64,000 bases of DNA from positions 13,765,113 to 13,829,112 of the forward strand of contig HG738140.1 in assembly GCA_000499405.2 (NCBI GenBank), written 5' to 3'. Below the pieces are notes generated by a model that was not told the origin of the DNA, made no database searches, and saw only the letters and a list, made by a program, of their open reading frames with translations. A program made the position numbers and the translations under genes. The stretch is from Onchocerca volvulus (taxonomy: Eukaryota > Nematoda > Chromadorea > Rhabditida > Onchocercidae). Positions 1 through 11,345 of this stretch are shown here, in pieces. Each line of letters begins with the position of its first letter. The stretch's first letter is position 1.

Positions 1-581
1 AGCAGAGTACAGATAGTTCAATTTCTGAATGTCAGGAATTGTTTGTGAATGGACAGCAGCATCGAAGCTGCTCCAAAATTGCCTCCATTGTTTAGGGTCT
101 CCATTAAAGGTAGGTAGTGGTAATTGTGGAAGCTGAACGGTTTGGTTGGGAGGAAAAGTTATCTCTTTTTGTTCCTTTCTTACTCCCTTTAACAGCTTTT
201 CAAGCTTCTGCTCGGATTCGTTCTTGTGCCTTGTGAGAGTTATTATTGCTTCCTGTCCCTCATGCACTATTCGAAAAAGTCCTTGTTCCCCTTCGAGGAC
301 TGATTCAAAAATTTTTTCTTCTTCATCCCTCTTTTTTGTGGTGGTAATTGTTTGGATATATGCGAGCCACGTGTCGTAAGCCTCTTTGAGTGACTTAACA
401 CATAACTGGACTCTATCAATTTTATCTGTTAATACTTGGTCCTAGTTATGTATAGGTTTCCCTGTTGCTCGTATGAAGCATTCGGATCCGGCGATTCAAA
501 TACAAGGGTAGTTATTTCATTAAGAAGAAGGACTAACCTGGTTTTTGCTGGTTGAATACTGGCAACAATACTACTCGACAT
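1..581 (-). mobile_element. BEL/Pao-type LTR retrotransposon, start of gag (partial, frameshifted)
   Basis: The minus strand reads from a primer binding site into a gag-like frame that leaves the window at the left edge. The ATG is at 581-579. The first frame is open for about 47 codons and then hits a stop near 447; the open frame resumes one base out of step and runs to position 1. The resumed part has a charged, coiled-coil-like stretch (many K and E residues), then a block near positions 1-125 with the pattern LPTFNGDPKQW followed by FWSSFDAAVH and QKLNYL. That block is typical of the N-terminal gag domain of BEL/Pao elements (DUF1759-like), which packages element RNA into particles. Protease, reverse transcriptase and integrase would lie off the left edge. 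The frameshift suggests a dead copy, although a programmed shift or a base error cannot be excluded. Confidence 0.88.
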
Positions 582-590
582 CGTGCCTTA

Positions 591-603
591 CCTTGGGGCA
601 CCA
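591..603 (-). promoter_or_regulatory. tRNA primer binding site of the BEL/Pao element
   Basis: The minus strand reads TGGTGCCCCAAGG, beginning with the TGG that pairs with the CCA tail of a tRNA. It lies 8 bases inside the LTR end (TGTCG... on the plus strand at 612) and only 9 bases before the gag ATG, which is unusually close. This is the expected site for minus-strand cDNA priming. Which tRNA is used cannot be settled from the sequence alone. Confidence 0.8.
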
Positions 604-611
604 ATTTGTTT

Positions 612-1000
612 TGTCGTGAATTTTGTTGATTCGCTGGAGGTGATGTCCATTGATAACCAAATACAACTAGTATTTTGACCCAGGTTGATTTGCCTTTTGC
701 GTTGCTTGCGGGGAGTTGATTGAGGTGTGTTTGGACTGAGTTAAGTTGAATTCGAGTAATAATTAAGATGAGTTGAATTGAACTGAGTAACAGTTAAGCT
801 GGATTGAGTTGAACAGAATAGCAGTTAAGCTGAGTTGAGTTGAACGGAATAGCAGTTAAGCTGAGTTGAGTTGAACGGACGACCGAATTGTCGGAATTTA
901 TTTTGTTAAAAATACTATCTCATTCAATACAATAAGGCTTATAAACATTAGGAAGTGGGAGTGGATTCCCATGATTATTCAAGCATTGCAGCTGGTCTCA
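612..1000 (-). repeat. 5' LTR of the BEL/Pao element (outer boundary approximate)
   Basis: The inner LTR end begins TGTCGTGAATT on the plus strand at 612 (so the LTR ends ...CACGACA in element orientation), next to the primer binding site. In element orientation there is a TATAAG box near 937 and an AATAAA signal near 900, giving promoter-then-polyA order as in a retroelement R region. A 31-base direct repeat sits inside (780-872). The inner end matches the start of a second LTR-like block at 16,800. The outer end near 1000 is a guess, because the 3' LTR is not in the window to compare. Confidence 0.68.
780..872. repeat. 31-bp minisatellite, 3 copies, inside the LTR
   Basis: Three consecutive 31-base units start at 780, 811 and 842, each of the form GAAC-GAATAGCAGTTAAGCTGAGTTGAGTT with a few changes, followed by a partial fourth unit (GAACGGA). 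The first unit is the most diverged. The repeat lies downstream of the LTR polyadenylation signal in element orientation, so it would be in the U5 part. Confidence 0.85.
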
Positions 1001-1389
1001 AATGGAAAGATTAAAATGTGAATATGAACAAAAATGTAAATTTAGTACGGTTAGCGATTGATAACAAAGGGGATTATGGTGTGATAGAAATACACAGATG
1101 TGAACGTGGATAAAAGCAAAAAAAAGTGGGAAATAAATCTTAAGGAATGTAAAATTAGTTGAGTGATTCATTATTATAAACATTAGTTATAATTAGAAAT
1201 TTGGTTTTACAATTTGAATGAAAGATGTATTTAGTTATTTATTCGTTTGGAATTTTGTTGGAGTTTCGCGATATCAGAATTCGCGACAGTTATGAACACA
1301 AGTTCTCCCTCTTTGGAAAAACTCTTCGGTCGGGAGTGTCAAATTTACAAAAAAGAAAATTTCATATGTAATCAATCTCCGGCATTCTC

Positions 1390-1712
1390 ATCTCCGGTAA
1401 TCTGGTGCCAAAAAGGACCTCCTCATTTTTGTGTAAATTATCTAACGCTGATAAAGTTTATATATCTTTATGTAACTTATCTGAATCCAACAAACTTGTG
1501 CATCTCTGTGTAAACTGTCTGGTGCCGATAAAAGCTCGTACATTTTTTGTGTAAATCATCCGGCGCCGACAAAACTTATGTATTCTTATGTAAATTATCT
1601 AGCTTCAACAAGCTTGTGCATCTTTATAAACTATCCGGTTCTGATAAAGGCTGCACATTTTTTTTGTATCCTTAATGAACTGTCTAGCGCTGGTAATCAC
1701 ATCTCCGGTGAC
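1390..1712. repeat. Higher-order tandem repeat of about 39-bp subunits in an A-B-C order
   Basis: Subunits of 36-41 bases repeat as C-A-B-C-A-B-C and a degenerate extra one. Borders are near 1431 (A), 1472 (B), 1508 (C), 1549 (A'), 1590 (B') and 1627 (C'). A and A' end in TATTCTTAT-like text, B and B' share CAACAAGCTTGTGCATCT-like text, and C and C' share GATAAA-GCT-CACATTTTTT. The larger unit is therefore about 118 bases, repeated twice, preceded by a C-like copy and followed by a weak copy up to about 1712. It makes no convincing protein on either strand. Confidence 0.8.
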
Positions 1713-1952
1713 TATATAAGTATTTATCACCAATTTCATCTTTGATCATTGTTACATTCTTCGCTTTGGATCGACTAGTTTCTCGAATTTTTTTTTTTCT
1801 TCGCTTCGTACCAATATCTCCCTCAAAACCCTTTTTCACATTTCATTTTATTTTACATTAATCGCGCTCTAATATTACTTATTCTGTGTAATTTTACCCG
1901 TCTTTACAATTGTCGTCCAATTGACCACAATAAAATTTCTCCCAAAAAATTT

Positions 1953-2437
1953 CTACAGAAAACCAGACATGTTCCGAACATTATAGCTTTCTCCGGAGCA
2001 AATTTCCTCACCGCCGATAAGAACTGTATAACGTGCAGGATTATGATGAAAATATTGATATTCATTCGGTTTAGCATCAGTTTTGCTAGGAAAAATTTCG
2101 AAGCTACCTTCTGATACTAGTTCTAAGTTTCCTAATAATGTTTATCCACTATTTTTAGTAGAGTTAGAAATCTATTAGCGTCAATTCCGGTTATCAATAG
2201 AATTCCGATTTTCTTAAATTAGTTCCGCCATAAATTCAGGATTAGAATATATTTTAATGGACAAAGGATAAGACTAAACCTCCGAAAGAAGCAATGTGCA
2301 GCAATGATAACAATATCATCACTCAATATTGTTGCACCACATCGATGGATTCTTGTTTCGGTATAAATCAATTGTACGGTCCAAGGCCATTTATGGGGCG
2401 TTGATTCGTTACTTCCTACTACTCGACGTTCATTCTG
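1953..2437 (-). pseudogene. Trypsin-like (S1) serine protease fragment
   Basis: The exon at 2280-2437 (minus) starts after an acceptor (ATTGCAG) and encodes the protease start: RRVVGSN, WPWTVQL, a Cys before GATIL, and IIAAHCF with the catalytic His. RRVVG is the usual zymogen activation site. A second coding block at 1953-2103 has PARYTVLIGGEEI and CSGESYN, matching the segment after the His in nematode S1 proteases; joining at the acceptor ending at 2104 keeps phase. I could not find exons with the catalytic Asp or the GDSGG Ser motif before the repeat array and retroelement at lower coordinates. The frame stops at 1953 with no strong donor before it. It is either truncated by repeat and element insertion or the remaining exons lie outside the window. 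An upstream signal-peptide exon was not identified. Confidence 0.6.
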
Positions 2438-2659
2438 CTGCAATATATATTCTGAGATCAATAAACCCGCCATTTTCCAGGATATTTGCAGATTGAAATA
2501 TAGGTACCGAACACTTATAAAAATGAAAATATTCTTAGTATATATTTTAATTTATTCTTATAAAATCAAAAATCTTCGTTGTTCCGCGATTGATCACTGA
2601 TGACTATAGAAATAATGAAAATTATGGAAATTTGACAACATTATATTAAAGAGAAATAA

Positions 2660-2785
2660 ATCATATCACATCATGTCATAAATCATAATCATATCATAAT
2701 CATAATCATAATATGACCATATCATATTCATATCATATAATATGATCATATCATATTCATATCACACAAAATCATATCATGATGA
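2660..2785. repeat. ATCATA-type simple repeat
   Basis: Degenerate runs of CATATCATAATCATA and TATCATATTCATATCAT fill this stretch. It is low-complexity, mostly ATCATA/ATTCATA hexamer-like units, lies upstream of the protease fragment, and has no coding potential. Confidence 0.8.
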
Positions 2786-3436
2786 TTCTGTTCCACATTC
2801 AGTAAAAAAATAAAGATTAGCATAAATAATTTAGGATTACAATTTGTTTACAATTGCAACTTGTTTACTATTATCTAACAAAATTTTCTGTCCAAATTCA
2901 TCTATTACAAATGAAGCTATAGATGGCTTGCTATCTTTTTGTATATAATAACAGATATAAATTTTGCCGATTATAACAAATAAGTTTAATATGTGAAATT
3001 TAAGCAAAAAGAATTAAAGAAACATGAAGTTATAAGTTTTCCGTTGTCGATAAGATTGTCTAAATTATGGGAGCGGCTGCAATTTTTTATGTCTTGTGGT
3101 TTTGAATTTATAAATTGAAATAGCAATAAAAATAACACTTAAGAATTTCGCAGTGATGATCTGCAAATAATCGAAGTTCAATTAGAGATTAATAATTCGA
3201 AATAATTCAAGTATTGGAGTATAAAGTAACATTACCTCACATACTATATTGGAAATAATATAGATTTGTTATGCTCTTATTTCCCTTATATTTGTACCCA
3301 AAAAGTGATAACCCACAAGAAAAATAGCATCATCTTCTAGGAAAAAGACTGAACTACTAAAATATGATTATATATGATTATACTATGATTATACTTGGAT
3401 GAATTAAAGTTTATATAAATTTTTCAGGAATTTAAA

Positions 3437-3725
3437 TTATTGAAAAATCAAAACGATTTGCTCGTCATCACTTTTAACAAATTCTTCTTTAGTTACATAA
3501 TCTTCGTCTCCATTAGCACGAATTCCGTCTTCTTTTTCATTATCGTTTTCTTTAAAAGATATGCTCTGAAATCATAAAGATACTTTCATGTCGTGTAAAA
3601 CGCAACTATTGATAGAAGAAACAGCATAAATTTTTTGCAGCGAAAAAAGTATCGCTTTTGCCAATTTTTCATCTTCATCCAGTTGGTCGTTGTATCAACT
3701 CTGCTGCTGATCGTTTTCAATCTGA
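3437..3725 (-). pseudogene. Possible acidic last exon(s) of an unidentified gene
   Basis: Minus 3437-3565 follows a good acceptor (ATTTCAG) and is open for 42 codons to a TAA: an acidic, polar tail rich in E, D, N and K, ending in IVLIFQ. Upstream at about 3650-3725 a second block follows a CATATCAG acceptor. One of its frames contains DEDEKLAKAILFSLQ, which resembles a ubiquitin-interacting motif (acidic start, then A-x3-S), but that frame carries a TGA nine codons in, and another frame is also open. No earlier exons or known family were recognised, so this may be a decayed gene end. Confidence 0.33.
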
Positions 3726-6202
3726 TATGGCAAACAGAACTTTTTTAACTTCTCTTAATCTAGGAATTTAAATAATCGATAAATTGAGAAAATTAAATTG
3801 AAGAAAGTTATCTCCTCATCTAATTCTGATGCACAATGATATGACAATAAGAACCAAGCCAAGGGCTGTTGGAAATTTGCTCATTTTTTTTTTCTAGAAA
3901 ATCGATTATGCATTAATCCCATAAAGATAAAGTAACTTAATGATTAATCACTGATTCTTAAGCAAAATTAATATAGCTAATGATATGTCAATTCTTTTAA
4001 CAATAATAACAAAAGAGCTTGAGTGAGTTTTTCATTTTGCTTATTACTTATTATTTACAGTATTTTCTTTATTTTTTATTCGTTTCTTATTTATAAGAAC
4101 ACTTAAATCAGTTTTCAGTCACTCAATTGATGTCATATATCAATAAATTCCATGGGACCATTGCTATTATTGAAATGCTTTTTTTATTAGCTAAATGCGA
4201 CAACTAGTTTCGCCTGAAATGGTAAATGAAAATTGAGAAAATTGAAGCTGGAAAATTTCATTCCTTCCTCTTCTCTCTTTTCTCTTTACTCATTTTCAAC
4301 ATCGATTTAATCCTCAACGAATATCCGCAGAAGTTAATAATTGTTTGGAGACGCAGTCTGGACTTCACATCTTCACAGTCACAATGCAAATTTAAGTTAT
4401 TTTACCTGATTTTTTGGAACAGTACTCTAGACTAGAATCTAATCTTTTTTTCTTTTTTTTTTTTTAACATAGGATGGTTGAATTGTGGTAAAATCCTGGT
4501 AAGTAATAGGAAATACATCCAGAAAATGGCGTAAGTGAAATATATGCAAAAAATATGTATATAAAAAAACATATGCATAAATTTATGACTAATCTTCTTA
4601 GTACCTTTGAAAAAATAAAACTTCGACTGACGAATAAGTAAGCTTACAAAATCAACCGATGTACCCTGCTCATAAAGACTCATTCCCAAAATTATTAATT
4701 TTTCCATAATAATTCATATGGCGATATTAAAATAAACTGTGTTAATGCAAATTAAATACAAGAGTAATTTTGTGTTAGGAAATGGAATACGAAAAGTTAA
4801 ATCACATTCCCGAACTTTTTCTTCATCCTAGGCCCCTCTCTTCTGGACACATTTTACAATGAGACTGCGAAACTCTTATAAATTTGGTCCTTATAATGAG
4901 TTCTTTAACATCTACATTACAGTACTTTCTTTCGTCATTCACTCTAATATTTTATCGATATATAATGATTATATAGTTATAACTTAATATATTTATGTTT
5001 CTTGTATGGTATATAAATTACATCATTTTTTACTTCCATTAGAAAAATTATAGATCTCGCTAATAACGTTGAAATAATCTAAATTACTTTTTCATTTCCT
5101 ATAGTCAATAAAGGGAATAAAAGCGTAATAAAACATTGTTAAAACTTAATTTACCAATATTTCACAGCATACATTCACAATAAATAAAACAGGATAAATG
5201 AGAAAAAATATGGACACAATATATTTGAAACAAACAAATAGAAATGTTTAAAATATCATGTTTTTATACTAAATGATTCGTATGTAAGTCATAATTTCTA
5301 TTATCAACACAGTAATGATATCAAGTATTTCATATATGCAAGAATAGTACAATAATTTATATGCTTCTTTTAAAAAATTTAACCTTTTTTTCTCGATTTC
5401 CAATTTTTTTTTTTTTTTTTTAATTTAGATATGCAGTACTACTACTATTACTATTTATATAGCATTACTGTGAGTCACTTTTTTTATTCATCTAAGATAT
5501 CCTTTTTTTCTCTCCTCTTTTAAGTAGATAATCATTTCCCAATATTTTATAACATATAACTATGGTACGGTTCAAATCGCAAATCTATTGATGTTTAGCT
5601 TCTGAATCGGAAGATAATATTTCCCACTGAGAAAATGAATGCCACTTTTCAATTATCATCTAAAGAATCTCTTATTTCATAAAAAAGACAAGCAAATTAA
5701 TTTTAGAAAAAAGCCTAGAAAAAAATTTAGAAAGTTTAGCTTTGGATATTGGACGATTCTGTTCCTGTCTTGATATTATATCAACATATTAATGGGAAAT
5801 ACAGTGAGCAAAATATTAATCAATGTATCAGTGTACTAAAAAGACAGCTAATGTAATAAATATATTAAATTTCCATAATCCCAGCAGCTTAAAAGCTTAT
5901 GTAGCATACGCATCAAATTTTCATGATTCGTACAGCCTGAAAATAAATTGTCTTTAAATCCGAATCCATACTATCAAAAATATTGATGAACTTAAATTTA
6001 AAACTTCACTTATACTTTCTCGGATTTTATCCTTACTTATCAATTAATTTACTAGGAAAAGCAACCTGCACTCTACTTATAAATAGTAGCAAAATTTTTC
6101 TGTATATTTGGCAAAATTGAAAGAGGAAGGATGTTTCAATTCTTATCTACACCAAATTTGTGCATCAGATTAAAGTTTGATACATGAATTTGCATTACCT
6201 AG
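3726..6202. other. AT-rich stretch without a supportable gene
   Basis: Nothing convincing was found on either strand. Short open stretches exist (for example 4432-4707 minus), but they are Phe/Lys/Ile-rich, lack splice support and resemble no family known to me. Poly-T and poly-A runs occur at 4446-4466 and 5405-5420. Confidence 0.5.
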
Positions 6203-9200
6203 TCAGCCGTTCTCTTTAATTTTACCATTTTGAGCATCAATCGGAATATCCCAGCTGTAGGTAGTTTTTTGGCGATATAAATGAGATCGCTTTTGTGATG
6301 TTAAATTTGGAGTATCCGGTCGTTCTGCCCAATACAATATTATTTCCTACAAACAAAACCAGTAAGAAACAGGTTTCGAGTCATTATATCATAATTTGTC
6401 TACATTCGTAGCTTATTTCTTAAAAGTTTTTCCTCAAAAAATATGACAAAAAAGTTGAAAGTAGCTAGTTGTATCTTATAAAAAAACATTCCAACAAAAT
6501 TTCATGTTTCAGAAAACATTTTTTTTTCTGCAAGATTATTACAGCATAATGAAGTACAATTCAGCACTTCGGATAACGTAGAATGCCTCAAATTTCATCA
6601 CTGCAACAGAGATCAGTGTCGGAAAATTCGAAAAATTTATAATGTTGTAACAATGAAGCATTTTGCAATCTAAAAATATTTACAAAATCTTTGGAATTTC
6701 ATCTCCCAACCTTTTGATTGAAATGTTGGAACTTATCTTAATTATCTGAAATGTTATAAAGATCAAAACCATGCGCATTACTTCAATAAAGAAACATACG
6801 TGTTCTGGAATATCGTAATGATTAGGCTTATGTATATTAATTTTTTTTTTTTTTTTTAAACTTAAATTAACTATCAGAAGTGTCGTAACAATCAAGGCAT
6901 TTGCATTATTTGAAATGTTGTTTATCTCTTATCCTTTGTTCTGATAACAAAATCCTTTGTATAATCAATTTACTGTAAGCCATCAGCCATTATAAAGATG
7001 AAGAATCTAACAAGGGAGCCTCTCGCGGTAACAGCAGTTCAGTTTTTTCACTCTAAGGCCGTGTTTCTAATCAATTCAACAGCCACTCAACAACCGATAC
7101 CTCCCAATTCAATTCAATTCAACTATATCATAATATATAAAATTTTCCCGATAATCAGCGATAGAATTTAGGTATAAACAAACAACTAGAAATAATGGCA
7201 AAAATTTCAAGAGTTCGAAAGTATGGAATTGCTATAGAAAAGTAATCAAAAATAATTAGCAAACTTCTATGAAACCAGATTTTAGAATTTCGCAGTTTTA
7301 TTTAAATTATTCTGATCTTTCAACCAATTAAGTTGCCGTTATTTACAAATAAGAAAGAGGCAAACTTAAGATTCTATTATTTGATAACTAGAAATCTAAA
7401 CACTTGAAGATTTAGTACAATAATGTATCTCCTTGAAATGATAACGACAAAGCCATGCATAGGGCATGATCATTCTTCCCGAAAAAGTCTTAAATTTTAA
7501 CCATTCCATTAATTCTATTTAATCCATCACTGATTAAAATTTTAAGAAAAGAATTTGGGAAATGGTAAAGAAAAAAAAAAAAATGAAAAGTTAAGGTGAG
7601 ATAACAGTAACCTGATCACTTGGACAACTTTTCCGAAATGATTCCATAGCATAACCGCGTTTCATGTAATTCCATAAGTTGTGTAAATTAGTCGGTATTT
7701 CGTACTCTTTTAACGCACTTAAGGCAATTCGGATGGTATGCAATCTGGGTAAAATATAACAATCCAAATGAGTTAAATGATCAGCTGCCAGAAATGATGT
7801 GCTTATATCATCAATATATCGATCCAATCGTGTCAGTTCCGTGTTCAAAGCCTAACAATTATAATAAATAAATAATAATTTGTTATTGTAGGATATATTG
7901 ATCTTTGACTTTTCCGTCTCAAAAATAAGCAGATTTCGACGTGAAATGAAAAATGTTTTTTCATAACAAAGTATAGTTATAAAAATTTATAGATTTTTAA
8001 GAGAAAAGAAGAATTTCGAAATCGGTACAAAAATCTCACGTACTTTTGGGTCGATATTAACTTCCTTAATGAAAAATGCAAAAGAACGGAAAAGATTTGC
8101 AGTAGCATCTGAAGCAGCAGAACATTCATATTTGAGTGATGGTATTGGGAATTTCCGATCAATGTAATCAATGATTTCATCTTGATGAGATAAAATCAAG
8201 TCATCACCATGTTGCAGTGCTGGGGCATGTCTTAAACTAGCCTGAAAGTCGAAAATTATTTCTTATTTAATTTCAAGATTCCATGCAGAATCACACCAGT
8301 TTCAAAAAACTTTTTATTGCTATTGAAAACAACAGAAAATAAATTTTGATATGAGGAAGTCCAAAAATTTCAGAGAATAAATAAGCATGAGATAAGGACC
8401 TCATTTTGCCATCTGAATTTAATAATTTATTGCTTAATATCCTTGTAAATTTGTAACTCCGATCATCACAAACAAAGAATAAAAAACGAGGACTTTCATA
8501 ATAGAAATCTAAGAGGATCAACGTCTTAAAGCATTATCATGTGAATTACACTTTCACATTCCCAAGGTCATCTCATTTTAAACGGAAAATAACTATTATG
8601 CAAAAAGTACTTTTTTGAAAAAAGTGCCATTCTGTAATCCAAACGAAATCCTTCCATTAATATGCATCTGGGAAACTTCAATTTTCTTCCTCTCCCTATT
8701 TTTCTCCCATTTTATTATATTGCAATTATTAATTCATCTTTATTACTTGAAACTGAAAAATTTTTCGAATTTTTCAAAAACTAAATTCATAAATTTAATA
8801 TAAAAAAATTTACCTCACGAAATTCTGCTGGAGGTTTCGCTTCATTGACTGTTTTAACGCTGAATCTATAATATGAAATTATTTCTAAAAGTACTGCTTG
8901 GTTAATGTATCTGCTGAAATAGAATATTTAATCTTTTACATAATAATGAAATCATTTCCTTAATTCGCTGAGTTTTCTTGATATGTATATATATTTATAT
9001 TTATATTTATATTTATTTATTTATTGGTTTATTTATTTATTTATATTTACATGATTTGATGACAATATCGTGAAAGATGCGAAATATTTCCAGGTGGAAA
9101 GTTTTATAGAAATATGTAGTTGGTAATATAATTTTATCCATTAAAGTCTGATAAATTTGCATAGATCAAAACTTACACGAGACCAGAATCAGGATGAAGA

Positions 9201-9301
9201 CTTTTCTCGATTAATATCATAAAAATTTGATGACACAAAGGATCGCCACCTAAGCGTACACCATCTGATCCTGCTTTCACCCACAACAGAACTGGTTCCA
9301 T
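6203..9301 (-). CDS. exc-4: CLIC-family (chloride intracellular channel-like) protein, EXC-4/EXL-1 type
   Basis: Five minus-strand exons join in frame from ATG to TGA: 9177-9301, 8814-8865, 8044-8241, 7612-7851 and 6203-6346, giving 252 residues. All introns are GT...AG and phases agree. The N-terminal half is a thioredoxin-like GST fold: EPVLLWVKAGSDG, GGDPLC and the VKTVN strand. The second half is the all-helical CLIC/GST domain, with a DCYILPRLHTIRI block near residues 155-170 and the typical SCPSDQ near 200. The length fits CLIC proteins (about 240-290). In C. elegans EXC-4 sits on the luminal membrane of the excretory canal and keeps the tubule open; a similar role here is inference. 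The redox CxxC of vertebrate CLICs is replaced by G-D-P-L-C. EXL-1 is the alternative paralogue, and a short extra 5' exon is possible. Confidence 0.9.
8985..9052. repeat. ATTT/TATATTTATATTT simple repeat
   Basis: A low-complexity TATTTATATTTATTTATT run in the first intron of the CLIC-like gene. Confidence 0.7.
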
Positions 9302-9683
9302 TATACTAAAATTTTGTAGAGAAAAAAAATTTCTTTCAGTTTAAAAAAGAAAAAAAGAATTGAAAATTTACATAAAAATGGGATTCACACAAACAAAAAG
9401 TATGCACTGAATTTGCTAATTGATTGAGAGATCATTCAAATAGCAGCAATAAATATTCTAAACTAAATAAGGGCATCAATGTGACCTATAACCTTCATTT
9501 TTAAACATGATAAAGTTTCAAAATGCAAATATCTAGAAATACATACAAAATGCCGGAAATCTATGAGATGCTCCAAGCAGATAACTCATTTGTTTCCTAA
9601 TTCAAAGTATTTATTCCAGTATATTTCGAAAATGATATTCGGAAATTTCGGGAATGTTCGATAAATGGTTTTAGATTCCATAC

Positions 9684-9838
9684 ATACGCACATATACATA
9701 TTTATACGTGCATATGTTTATGTATACGTGCATATGTATGCGTACGTGCATATGTTTATGTATACGTGTATATTGTGCGTACATGCATATGTATTTGCAC
9801 ATATACTTTGCGCATATATGTTTATGTGCATGTTTGTG
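9684..9838. repeat. Alternating purine-pyrimidine repeat (ACGTGCATATGTTTATGTAT)
   Basis: Imperfect copies of a roughly 20-base unit TATACGTGCATATGTTTATG follow each other, with CGTG, CATATG and TGTGCG steps. Almost every step alternates purine and pyrimidine, which is compatible with Z-DNA or cruciform structure. The open frame across it (Tyr/Val/His/Met repeats) is an artefact of the repeat. Confidence 0.75.
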
Positions 9839-11219
9839 TTTTATATGATAGGAAAAGATGAAGGATGCGAGTATGAAATGGATGTGACAAAGATTGAAGT
9901 ATTTTTGAAAGTTTCTTCAGCCAAAATTGCAGAAATATCGCTGAATTGGTAGCAATAGTAATAAACAGCTGAAGTTATCAAATACTTCTTCATTCCTCTC
10001 TCTCTCCCTCTCTTTCTCTTTTTTTGGAATCGATTTTTAGTAAATAGCTGCTTGGACATGTTTTCAAATTATAATGACAAACCACAGGTGAATAAAAAAA
10101 GACAATCATACACATACATACATAAATAGTAGAAAATAAGACAATGAAAGGAAAAGTGAAACAAAATGAAGAGAGGAAATAATTCGGAAAATTTCGGATA
10201 ATTTTGAAATTTATGAATAAAAGAAAAAAAAAAAAAGGGATTTGGATTGCTTGCATATTTTGAAATATTTTTCATTTCAAACATTTTAAATATTTTTCAT
10301 TTTTTTTTTTTTTCATTACATCTAAATGTACATACATTGCGCTATCACGCAACGTATTCCAAGATGGAAAATGGGAAAAAATGATGAAAAAAGATGGAAA
10401 ATTTTAAAATTTTGGAGATTATGTTTGAAATAATTAGTAAATTTAGATATATATGCTTGCAATCAATTCTTCATAGATAATTTTCGGATATTTGTTTGCA
10501 TTTAAAATAGATTATTGGCTAATTTTTTACTATGTATAATCTAATGGAGAAAATATCTTCTGATAAGAGTTGAATAGATCATGTTTTTACCAGAAATTTC
10601 TCGATTTCGAAATATTGAAGGTTAATAATTGCATATAGCACGTATAAATGAATATACAAAAAAGGCGTTCGAAAAATTCTTAATTTACGCTATAATTTAT
10701 GACGGAAAATCGTTTTATTCATCCGGAAACTTCTCAAGTAATCAAAAACCACATTAAATATATGACTGTAAACATCAAAAATTATCCTCATCTACATATA
10801 TTATGATGGATGAAATGAAATTTTCGTAAAAATTAGATATTAGGAAACAGGTTGTTTGAATAATCAACAAAAGATTGATTATTCAACTTTTTGTTCAGGT
10901 TGAATAATCAACCTTTTGTTCTCGAATGTAATATGATAAATAAGTTTGATACGATAAGACATGTACAAAAGGAAGAGTAGATAAAATGAAGTGCTAAAAG
11001 GATGAAAGAAGTGGATAAAGATAATGAGAAGAGGGAGTGTCAAGAAATGAAGAGGAAATATTAATGGAGGTAATTAGCAGAATGAATCAATCAGAAAGAC
11101 GATAAATGTCAAGTTGAAGGAGCAGAAGATGGTGTGCTGATGGCGTACTATCGATAGGACAACAATGAACGGATGAAGGAAGAAGGAGAAGGTGGATCCT
11201 GATCAGTTGGGAACGATGA

Positions 11220-11345
11220 AAATGAGTGAGTGGACAAAGGAAATGAGTGGGTGGATAAAGTAAGTGAGTGGGTGGATAAAGTAAATGAGTGGGTGGAGGA
11301 GGTAAATGAGTGGGCGGATAAAATAAATGAGTAGGTGGACAAAGT
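11220..11345. repeat. 21-bp minisatellite, 6 copies
   Basis: Six units of exactly 21 bases start at 11220, 11241, 11262, 11283, 11304 and 11325, with consensus AAATGAGTGGGTGGATAAAG plus T. As the period is a multiple of three, the minus strand is open and would give a seven-residue STHSFTL-like repeat, but the open frame has no other support. Confidence 0.9.

Noticed and set aside
9665..9952. 95-codon plus-strand frame of Tyr/Val/His/Met repeats
   Set aside because: Product of the alternating CATATG/CGTG repeat.
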